DNA from: JADHUC01 sp964617665
GTDB lineage: Bacteria; Planctomycetota; Planctomycetia; Pirellulales; Pirellulaceae
Length of the DNA stretch: 41,785 nt
NCBI GenBank assembly: GCA_964617665.1
Contig: CAZUAH010000063.1
Coordinates: 1-41,785 of the forward strand
Reading direction: 5' to 3'
Shown here one piece after another: positions 15,813 through 26,400 of the stretch; within the stretch, counting starts at the first letter, position 1; every line of letters starts with the position of its first letter. The notes beneath the pieces are model-generated. The model searched no databases. It saw only the letters and a list, made by a program, of their open reading frames with translations, and had not been told where the DNA came from. The position numbers and the translations under genes were made by a program.

Positions 15813-16835
15813 CTACCGGCGGAGCACTAATCCGACCAGAAATCCATGATAGAATGCGCCACCGGCCCCATCGATGCCAGCGCCGGTGAAATAATTCGTC
15901 GTGGGGACTTGGTCTGTAGCAAGCACTACCGTTTCCAACCACAAGAGGCTGTATGTAGCTTCGAGCGAGAGGCAATCGGTCAGACGGTAGTTGCCAGTCA
16001 CGGCCAGCTCGCCCATGAACGCGGCGCGATCGCTCGCATCAGCCGCGGTGAGAGTCGCGATACCGGTGTTGAGCGTCGTGTTCTGATAACCGCTGTCGTA
16101 GTAGAAGCCAATCTTCGCAAATCCATCTAGGGAAAGTCGATCCCGAGACAAAAGAGCCGCCTCGGTGCCCAATTGAGCACCGTACAGGCGGTTGCGAGTG
16201 AACGTATCATACGTTGATGCTACCAAGGCCGCGTCCAGGTTTGCATGAAAGTGCTCGTCCAACTCGAAATGGCGGAAACCGGCAAGCAACGTCCAGCAAT
16301 CCGACACCTGACGACGCAGATTGAACTCGGCGCTGAGCAATTCGGAACTGTGAGTCGCGTTTACCGCAGTGATACCCGGCAGAGTAATCGGTACAGCGTT
16401 GTTGATGCGGACCAAAGACGGCGGGCCGACAATGGCGGTTGTCGCCGCATCCCAACCATCCACACTCAAGAACCGGAACTCCATGCCTTGGCCGGAGTTC
16501 TCGCGCACAAGGGACACGTCCCAACCCGTGTGGAAGCCGAGGTCGAGATCATAGGCGTTCAGGTTGCGAGCCGGAGCAGCGGCGTCTTCCATCAGTACCA
16601 GCGAGTCGGGCCGGCTACGGTGCAGAAAGGCAGCGTTGGCAGTTGCCGTCCAAGTTGGCTCGAACCAATAGTCTTGGGAAGAACCAATATCAATCTCCAA
16701 CGGCGGCGTTTCGGCCGCCGGTTCGTCGCTTAAGTGGACGTGTGTTTCACCGGAGACTTGTGCCGGCGTGGATAGCACCCCGCCCGCGATAATTAGGGTC
16801 GCTCCGACCAACGTCACGCACTTCATTGCCTTCAT
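15813..16835 (-). CDS. Outer-membrane beta-barrel-like protein (BBP7-type)
   Basis: A 340-residue protein with a signal peptide (MKAMKCVTLVGATLIIAGGV, then STPAQVSGE). The mature part shows alternating polar/hydrophobic strands, such as LDLGFHTGWDVSLVREN, GMEFRFLSVDGWD, LLSAEFNLRRQV and LLAGFRHFELDEHF, and ends in HGFLVGLVLRR. This pattern resembles planctomycete BBP7-like outer-membrane barrels. The open frame extends upstream to 17072, but ATG 16835 is chosen because GGAGAGG precedes it and the signal peptide starts there. A small ORF ends 13 bp upstream, so the two may be co-transcribed. Confidence 0.7.
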   Translation of the reverse strand: MKAMKCVTLVGATLIIAGGVLSTPAQVSGETHVHLSDEPAAETPPLEIDIGSSQDYWFEPTWTATANAAFLHRSRPDSLVLMEDAAAPARNLNAYDLDLGFHTGWDVSLVRENSGQGMEFRFLSVDGWDAATTAIVGPPSLVRINNAVPITLPGITAVNATHSSELLSAEFNLRRQVSDCWTLLAGFRHFELDEHFHANLDAALVASTYDTFTRNRLYGAQLGTEAALLSRDRLSLDGFAKIGFYYDSGYQNTTLNTGIATLTAADASDRAAFMGELAVTGNYRLTDCLSLEATYSLLWLETVVLATDQVPTTNYFTGAGIDGAGGAFYHGFLVGLVLRR

Positions 16836-16848
16836 GGGACCTCTCCCG

Positions 16849-17055
16849 TCAGTGAAACGCCGCCATGTGTTTCTTTGGGGTATATGACGTTGGGTCAAGG
16901 TAGCTGTCTTGTGGGTTGCGTAGTGTCTCCCACCATTTCGGCATCGGCGCTGCAGTACCCGAAAAATGAGCATTGAAGGAATTGTCCGCAAAGTCAGCGT
17001 ATCCGTTACGAACGAGCGTTGGGCAGGTCCAACGCCCCGAAGGACCAGTACCCAT
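16849..17055 (-). CDS. Small hypothetical protein upstream of the barrel gene
   Basis: A 68-residue frame whose composition looks protein-like (NGYADFADNSFNAHFSGT, MPKWWETLRNPQDSYLDP). It ends 13 bp before the beta-barrel gene start on the same strand, suggesting co-transcription. No good ribosome binding site is visible. The frame stays open some 35 codons further upstream without another ATG, so the true start is uncertain. I do not recognise it; it could also be a decayed fragment. Confidence 0.35.
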   Translation of the reverse strand: MGTGPSGRWTCPTLVRNGYADFADNSFNAHFSGTAAPMPKWWETLRNPQDSYLDPTSYTPKKHMAAFH

Positions 17056-17412
17056 TGCGCCGTTTTCGGCAAATGCAGAAGCGCTGAGGGATTTCTCAGT
17101 CGTTTCAGAATTGCTGGTCTGACAATAGTACTAAATAATTGCTTTTCACCCCCTCTCTGGTTACGCTATTTTGGTGGCTTTCCGTCTTTGCCTAGCTTTC
17201 GGGGCGAGTTGGCGGCCTCGTCTTGGGCCAAGCGGGATTGCCCATGAAGCATCTTGCCTATCTAGCGTGCTGCGCGCCCATTCCTCGGGGAGGAAAAAAA
17301 GAGACGTTCCCACGTCAAGATCCAAGATACACATATGTAGAGAGTACGGTCGGGTGGGCACGGACGAGCAATCGAGTTTTTCGGCACGGGAAATCCGCAA
17401 AGGGTAAGTACC
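17056..17412. other. Divergent intergenic region before the giant gene
   Basis: About 360 bp between the minus-strand barrel cluster and the giant plus-strand gene. It includes an AT-rich patch near 17125-17145 (TAGTACTAAATAATTGC) that could hold promoter elements for either direction. A GGGGAGGAAAAAAAG stretch lies near 17288-17302. I see no gene. The giant gene has only a weak AAGGG about ten bases before its ATG. Confidence 0.4.
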
Positions 17413-20400
17413 ATGACGATCCGCGACTCACGCCTACGAAAAGCGTGGAAGAAGAGAAACGCGTTCAGGCCCCATCGCCGGCGATTGCAGGTCGAGCAGC
17501 TTGAGCATCGCCTTGTGCTGGCTCCCGTTTTCGGCAAGGTGTTCTTGCCGGATACGATTGGCCCCGGCAGTGTCAGCACGCTTCAGTTCAATATCACCGA
17601 GGACGAAGGCTCCCCCGTGACGGATCTGGTGTTCACCGACACCCTGCCGGCCGGAGTCACGATCGCTTCGCCGGCAATGGCGTCGACCAACTGCATGGAC
17701 GGAACGGTCAGCGCACCAGATGGCGGCACCACGATCAGCCTCAGCGGCGGGCGGCTGGGCGCTTTCCAATCCTGCAGCGTCACGGTCGACGTGACCAGCA
17801 GCACGCCCGGCTTGCACACAAACACATCGGGCGATTTGACATCCAGTGCCGGCAACAGCGGCACGGCGACCGACGACCTGACCGTCGACACTGATCGCCC
17901 CGGATTCTCGAAGAGCTTCGCGCCAAGCAGCCTCCCGATGGGCGGGCGGAGCACGTTGACGTACACGATCGACAACAGTGCAAATGCATCGGCTTTGTCG
18001 TCCTTGGTCTTCACCGACAACCTGCCGCTCGGGCTTGAGATCGCTGATCCCGCCAACGCCTCGACTACCTGCGGCGGCGTAGATCCAACCCTCACCGCGA
18101 CGACCGGAACCAGCGTCGTCTCCTTCTCGTCGATCGGTGCCTTATACCCAGGATTCGAAGTGCTCCTCGCCGGGGCGACGTGCTCCGCAACGGTCGACGT
18201 GACTGCCACGGCGGCTGGGATGCTCGACAACGTGACGAGCGAATTGATGTCCAATGTCGGCAGCAGCGGGAAGGCCAGCGACACTCTTGAAGTAACGGTC
18301 ACGCCAATCGCCTTGGCCAAGTCCTTCACGGACGACCCGGTGCCTCCCGGCGGAATCGTAGACCTCGAGTTCACCATTACCAACCGCGAGCGGGCCGACT
18401 CGGCCACCGACATTGCTTTCACCGACAACCTCGATGCCGCGCTGTCGGGGCTCACTTTTGACAGCCTGTTATCAAACGACTGCGGCGGGTCTGTTTCGGG
18501 GGAGGGCACCGGTGAAATCGGGCTCACGGGCGGGACCGTCGGGCCAGGGAGTTCCTGCACCATCAGTACCGAACTTTCGGTGCCGCCCGGCGCCACGCCA
18601 GGCTCCTATACCAACACGACGAGCGCGATCGCCGCTACGCTGGGCGGCTCTCCCGTGACGGGGAACCAGGCGTCGGATGATCTGTTCGTCCAGCCCGTTC
18701 CGTTGCTGATCAAGGAGTTCCTAGAGGCGGGGACCCTGGCGCCGGACCCGGTGATCAATGCCGGCGACGACGTGGTCATGAGCTTCACGATCGAGAACAC
18801 AAGCCCCTGGTCGGATGCGACCGACATCGAGTTCACCGACGAACTGACCTCCTTCTTGCCGTTCCCGGTTACCGTGGCCCTACCCCCGACTCCCGATCCC
18901 CCCTGCGGCGACGATTCGTCGCTTGCGTTGATCTCTCTCGGCCCGGACCGTCAGGGCTTGTCGTTGACCGGCGGTAGCCTGTTGCCAGCGGGTATTACGG
19001 GAGATTCGTGTACTTTCGACGTCACGTTGACAACACCCCAGGGTCTCAGGGCGGGCAATTACACCAACACCACAGAGGAGATCACGGCTATCGTCGACGA
19101 TATGACCGTGACCGGCCAGCCTGCCAGCGATGATTTCACGGTCATCGCTGCTCCGACTCTGACCATGTCATTTGCTGACGATCCCGTCGTGCCCGGTGGC
19201 ACCGCGACCCTTGAATTTGCGCTCGACTACCCCTCCGACTCTACCGTCGATGCCACCGACATTGCCTTCACGGATGACTTGGCGACCGTGCTGGCCGGTC
19301 TCACGGCGAATCTGCCAGTGGCGCCGGATCCGCCCTGCGGGGCGGGCTCGTCGCTGACGGGCTCGGCTGGCGATACGTTGCTTACCTTCCAGGGCGGCAC
19401 GCTCATGCCGGGCGAGAGTTGTACGTTCGGCGTCACCGTCGACGTGCCCGCCGGCGCCGCTCCCGGAAGCTACGGCAACACCACCAGCGACGTCAGCGCC
19501 ATGTTCGGGGGACAGACGGCGACATCGGCCCCGGCCGCCGATGATCTCGATATCGCTGGTTTGACGTTCACCAAAGAGTTCCTCGACGATCCGGTCTTCC
19601 CCGGCGAGACGACAACGCTTCGGTTCACGGTTGACAACGTACACCCAACTGACGACGCCACGATCACCTTCTTCACAGACTCGCTGAGTTCTGTCCTTCC
19701 GGGCCTTGCTGCGACCGGCGGAGCCACCGTCAATACCTGCGGAGGGAGTCTTAGCGGGACGAGCAGTCTGCTATATTCCGGCGGCAGTGTGCTGAGCGGG
19801 CAGAGTTGCGCGATCGAGGTCGACGTTCTGGTACCTGCCTCGGCTCCGAACGGCACCTTCGCCAATATCACGAGCAGTCTCGCTGCCACGCAGGGCGGCG
19901 CGCCGGTCACCATTGATCCGGCCACGGACACACTGATCGTCAACTCGAACGTCCTGCAACTCACCAAAGAGTTCACCGACGATCCGGTGGCTCCCGGAGA
20001 CCGCGTCACCGTCGATTTTACGCTCACCAACCTGGACGCCGAACAACCTGCGTCGGGGATTGGCTTCAGCGACGATCTGGACGAAGCCCTCGCCGGTTTG
20101 ACGTTCGACAGCCTGTTGCTGAACTCGTGTCGTGCGACCGTCTCCGGCGGCGGCACGACGGATATCAGCGTGTCCGGTGGCTCCCTCGCCCCCGATGGGG
20201 CGTGCACGATCAGGGCTTCACTCTCCGTACCCGATTCGGCCGCTGCCGGCATCTACCCCAACTTCACGAGCCGGGTCACGGGCACGATCGGCGATTTCCC
20301 GGTCACGGGCGACGCTGCCAGCGACGAGTTGTTCGTCAACGAGTTCTTGGTGTTCAGCAAGTCCTTCGATGGCCCGACGACCGCCGGCGGCACCCCGGTG

Positions 20401-23400
20401 CTGACCTTCACCATCACCAACCCGCGCGCGGATGCCGTCGCCGACCTCTCCTTCTCGGACAACTTGGACGACGTGCTCTCGGGGCTGGTCGCAACCAACC
20501 TGCCTCAGGCCGACGTCTGCGGACCGGGATCCCTGCTCTCGGGCACATCGTTTATTGCCCTGACCGGCGGAAACCTGCTGGGACAGGGCGCCACGTGCTC
20601 GTTCGACGTCGACTTGTTGGTCCCGGGAGACGCCACTGTCGGCACGTTCCCCAACATCACCAGCGAACTGTTCCAGGCCGGCCTGCCGGTGGCCCCGCCC
20701 GCTACCGCCGACCTTACCGTCGAGGAGGTCGAGCCGCCACCGATGTTCGACAAGGTCTTTGCGCCCGAACAGATTTCGGTGATACAGGCCAGCACGTTGA
20801 CCTTTACCATCGACAACTCGGCCAGCGCCGTGGATGCCGACAGCCTCGATTTCACGGACAATCTGCCGGCCGGTGTCGTTGTCGCGACTCCGCCAAATGC
20901 AACTACGACATGCACCGGTGGCATGCTGACCGCCACGGGCGGTTCGGACGTGATCACTTACACGGGCGGCAGCGTGGCGGAAGGAGCGAGTTGCACGGTA
21001 CAGGTCGATGTGGGCAGTTCGGTGCCGGGCATCTACGACAACACGACGGGCGATTTGACATCTTCGTCGGGGAACAGCGGCTCTGCCAGCGATACGTTGA
21101 CGGTGGTTCAGCCGCCCGATTTCAGCAAGACCTTTGCGCCAGAAGTGATCGCCGTCGTCGATACGAGCACCTTGACGTTCACGATCGACAATTCCGCCAA
21201 TCCGATTGATGCCACCAGTCTTGATTTCACGGATAATTTGCCGGCCGGCGTCGTTGTGGCGACATCGCCCAATGCGTCCACCACCTGTACCGGCGGCACG
21301 TTGACTGCAACGGCCGGGTCCGGCGTGATCGACTATTCTGGCGGCAGCTTGACAGAGGGGGCGAGTTGCACGGTGCAAGTCGACGTGGCCAGTTCTATGC
21401 CATTTAGCCACGACAATTTGACGGGCGATTTGACCTCGTCGCTGGGCAACAGCGGCCAAGCCAGCGGAACGTTGACGGTCGTGTGGCCGCCCGATTTCAG
21501 CAAGAGCTTCGCGCCCCACGCAATCGCGATCGGCGGAGAGACTACGTTGTGGTTCCAGATCGACAACTCGGCCAACCCTCTGGCGGCCACTGATATTGTT
21601 TTCACTGACAACTTGCCTGCCGGCGTCGTTGTGGCGACCCCGCCCAATGCGTCCAGCACTTGCGGCGGCATATTGACCGCGGACGCGGGAACGAGCGTCA
21701 TCACCTTCGGCGGCGGCGCTGCACCAGCGGAATCGCGTTGCGAGGTACAGGTGGACGTAACCAGCTTTGCCCCCGGCCACTACGTCAACACCTCCGGCAA
21801 CCTGACGTCGTCGCTGGGAGCCGGCGGAGCGGCCGCCAGTGTGTTGGTAGTCGTCGCGCCGCTCGAGTTCAGCAAGAGTTTCACGCCCAATACCATCGAT
21901 ATCGGAGGTCTGAGCGCGCTGAGTTTCACTATCGACAACACGGTCAACTCACTAGCGGTCGACGGCCTAGACTTCACGGACAATCTCCCGGCCGGCGTGG
22001 TCGTCGCCGATCCTCCCAACGCTACGACCGATTGCAGCGGGGGAACGCTGACGGCTGCGTCGGGGAGCGGCGTCATCACGTATACGGGTGGAACGGTTGA
22101 TGCCAGGTCGATTTGCACCGTCGATGTCGATGTCACAAGCGACGCGGCGGGGACGCACGAAAACACGACCGGTGATTTGACATCGAGCGCCGGCGTAAGC
22201 GGCACGGCCAGCGACACGTTGACGGTCATCGCGGAAACGAATTTCAACAAGCTCTTCGCTCCGGAGAACATCGGTCCCGGCAGCGTCAGTACATTGATTT
22301 TCACAATCGACAACAGCGAGAACGAGGAGCCGGTCGACGGCCTCGATTTCACCGATAACCTGCCAGCCGGGGTGACGATCGCCAGTCCGGCGAACGCAGT
22401 GTCCACCTGCGATGGCATTCTCAGTGCTCCGGACGGCGGCGGCACGATCAGCTTCAATGACGGCGATGTCGGTGCCGAGAGGGCATGCATGATCACCGTC
22501 GACGTGACCAGCAGTATCCTGGGTACGCACACGAATGTCACGGGCGATCTGACATCGTCTGTCGGCAACTTAGGCAGCGCCTCGGCCGATCTGACCGTCG
22601 ACGCAAACCTGCCGGGGTTCACCAAGAGCTTCTCGCCCGATTCCATCTCGCGCGGCGGCAGGAGCACGTTGATCTTCACCATCGACAACACCGCCAACTC
22701 GTCAGCGGCAGTCAACCTGGATTTCACGGATAACCTTCCGTCTGGGATCGTAGTCGCTGATCCCCCCAACGCTCAAACTGACTGCACGGGCGGCGTTCTT
22801 GTTGCCACCGGCGGATCGAACGTCATCACCTACGGCCCGGACTACTTCGGGGACGCCTCGGTCAGCGCGGAGTCGAGTTGTGCCGTATCCGTCGACGTGA
22901 TTGGGAGCAGCGTCGGCCTGCTGGGCAACACGACGGGAGAACTGACGAGCGGTGAAGAGCCAGTGTCGAGTGGCAAGGCGAGCGACACGCTCGAAGTCAC
23001 GGTGGATCCGATCTCGCTGGTCAAATCCTTCACCGACGACCCCGTCGCACCGGGCGGCACGGTAACTGCTGAATTCACGATCACCAATTTCGATCGCGGC
23101 AACGGGGCAACCGACATTGCGTTCACCGACAACCTGGACGCCACACTGTCGGGCTTGGTGGCGACCGGCTTGCCCGCCAACGACATCTGTGGTGCGGGTT
23201 CTGTGCTGTCCGGAACGAGCGTCTTGACCTTCTCCGGCGGGAACCTGCCGGCGGGAGGATCCTGTACTTTCAGCGCGCCGCTGCAGGTACCCGTTGGTGC
23301 GTCCCCAGGCATCTACCCCAACACCACCAGCGAGATCACGGCCGATGCGGGCGGGATGACTGTGACGGGCGGCCCCGCAACGGACGACCTGTTCGTCCGG

Positions 23401-26400
23401 ACGGCTCCGGGGCTGGTCAAGTACTTCATCGACGACGCGGTGGGAGCCGGTGGTACGACGGATCTCCAATTCATTATTAGGAACACCAGCACCAACTCGG
23501 ACGCGACGGACATCGCGTTCACCGACGATTTGGACTGGGTCCTATCCGGACTGGTGGCCATCGGCTTGCCGGCGGCCGACATCTGCGGTGCGGGCTCTAC
23601 GCTGACCGGTGACAGCGTCTTGACCTTCTCCGGCGGGAACCTGCCGCCGGGAGGCGAGTGCACCTTTCCGGTCAACCTTGACGTGCCCGTTGGCGCACCG
23701 GGGGGCGAGTTCGTCAACACCACCAGCGAGATCACTGCCATCGTCGATGACGAAACGCTGACGGGCGACGCGGCCAGTGATTCCCTCATAGTCGTCTCGG
23801 CACCGAGGCTGACGAAGTCATTTACGAACGATCCGGTTGCTCCGGGCGACATCGCTACCCTGGAATTCACGCTTACCTATGGCGAGGAAGCCGCCGCGGA
23901 CGCCACTGGGATCACCTTCACGGACAATCTGGACGACGTCGTTTCAGGGCTGGTGGCAACCGGTTTGCCGGCGGCCGACGTGTGCGGGGCGGGGTCTGTG
24001 CTGTCGGGCACGTCCTCACTCACGCTCGCGAATGGGAGCCTTGCTCCCGGCGAATCATGCACATTTAACGTGCCCCTCCAAGTGCCGGAAACGGCCCTGC
24101 CCGGAAACCATGCTAATACGACCAGCAACGTCACCGCCACGATAGCCGGATTGACGGCGACGGGTCTGCCGGCCGACGACGATCTAATCGTCTCGCCAGT
24201 GACCTTTACCAAGTCCTTCATCGACGATCCGGCCATCCCAGGCGGCACGGTGACCCTGCAGTTCAGCCTCGACAACGCGAGTCAGACCTCGGACGTTTGG
24301 GACATCGAGTTCGAAGACGATTTGGATGCTACCCTTGCGGGCCTCGTTGCGAGCGGCCTGCCGATGGCCGACTTCTGCGGCGAAGGCTCTCTGATCGCGG
24401 GAACGAGCTCACTCGTCTTCACCGGTGGTAACCTCGGGCCGGAAGAATCGTGCACTTTCGACGTTACGCTCGACGTACCCGCGGGAGCCGCATCCGGCAC
24501 GTACAGAAATACGACGAGCGATGGCGTGGCCACTATCGATGACACAAGGATCGATCTTGAACCGGCGACGGATGCACTGACCGTCTCGGTCGACCAGTTG
24601 TTGTTGAGCAAGTTCTTCACGGACGATCCGGTGAGCCCGGGTGCCGAGGTAACGCTCGAATTCGAACTGACTAACTTGAATGAATCGCAGGGTGCCACAA
24701 GCATTTCGTTCACGGACGACCTGGACACCGCCCTCTCGGGCTTGGTCGCGGTCGGTCTGCCGGCCAGCGACGTGTGCGGCGCAGGCTCAACGCTTTCGGG
24801 AACAAGTGTCCTGACGCTTAGTGGCGGCAATCTTGGTCCGGACGCTTCCTGTACGTTCAATGCCACACTACACGTGCCCACGATGGTCGCACCAGGGACC
24901 GCCACCAACTGGACGAGCCAGGTGATGGGCACCATGGGCGGCCTGGAGGTCACAGGCCAGCCGGCTAGAGACGATCTGCAAGTCGTTTTGACGGAATTCA
25001 CAAAGGTGTTCGATGACGAAACGCCGCCGGGCGGTACCCCAACGCTGACGTTTACCATCGAGAACCTGGATACGACTGCGGGCGTGAGCGACATCGCCTT
25101 TTCGGACGATCTGGACAGCGTGCTTTCCGGGCTCGTGGCGACCGGCTTACCGGCGGCCGATGTCTGTGGCGCGGGGTCGGTGCTGTCGGGCACGTCGATT
25201 CTGACCATGACCGGCGGCGGTCTGGGGCCGGGTGCGTCGTGCACGATCGATGTTCCGCTGCAAGTTCCCACCACGGCCTCGCCCGGAGACTACATCAACA
25301 CGACCAGCGATCTCTTTGCCGGCGGCGTACCCGTCGGCGTCCCGGCCAGCGACACGCTGGTCGTCACCGGCCTGGGGCTGACGGGCGGCCCGTTGACACC
25401 AGGGCCGAACCTTTTCCCGATCGCCGGTGGTACGCCCGACGGGATTTCTATCTTGGTCCAGGGAACGCAGCCCGGCAGTCAAGTGCTGACGGTCCAAGGA
25501 ATCCAGTTGACCACGGCGTTCGCCGATCCCGTCGTCATTGCGTTCGCCGAAGCGGACGCGAATGGCGTTGCGACTCCGGTACCACATATACCGGCCTCGC
25601 AAATCGGCCAAACTCTTTCGTTTCAGGCGTTTCAGATTCTGCCAACCGTGCTGCAGAGCGGAGTTCTGTCGTTAGTCGTCACGGCCGGTCCGATGTTGGC
25701 CGAGAGCGGTGAGGGCCCCGGCGCGGCACCTGTGGCACGAGACGTGTTGCCGCCACTGATCGACGAGGCCATCCAACGTTGGGAGTCGACCGGTTTGACA
25801 CCGGAACAGGCGGATCGGATACGGTCAGCGGAATTTCAACTTGTCGATCTGCCGGACGGGTTGCTGGGCGACACGTTCGAGGGTACCGTTTCGATCGACG
25901 TCACGGCTGCCGGCTACGGTTGGTTCGTTGATTCCACGCCTGTTGACGACTCGGAGTTTCACTACTTCATCGGCGGCGACGAAGTCCGAGCCGTCGGCGG
26001 AATCGCGGCCGCGCAAATGGATCTTCTTACCGTGGTAATGCACGAGTTGGGGCACGTGCTCGGATTCGCCGATCTATCGAATTCGGTCGTGCCCTACGAT
26101 TTGATGACCCAGACGCTCGCGACCAGTGCCCGTCGGATACCCGACGGAAGCAACCCGTCGTGGCACAACCCGGTCCGTCCCGAAAACGTGAACAACGATC
26201 AAGGCGTAACGCCGCTGGACGCCCTGGCCTTGATCGACGACATCAACAAGCATGGCATTCGCAGCTTGCCTCAATCGCCCGAAGGCACGAACCTGTCGCC
26301 GCCGTATCTGGACGTATCGGGCGACAAGGCGATCACCGCTCATGACGTGCTGGAGGTCATCACCTACCTGCAGCGGCAGACGTTGGCCAAGGAAGGCGAA

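Noticed and set aside
20127..21780. Long overlapping frames (360 codons plus, 520 codons minus) inside the giant gene
   Set aside because: They mirror the repeat modules in other frames and have repetitive, Arg-rich or low-information translations.
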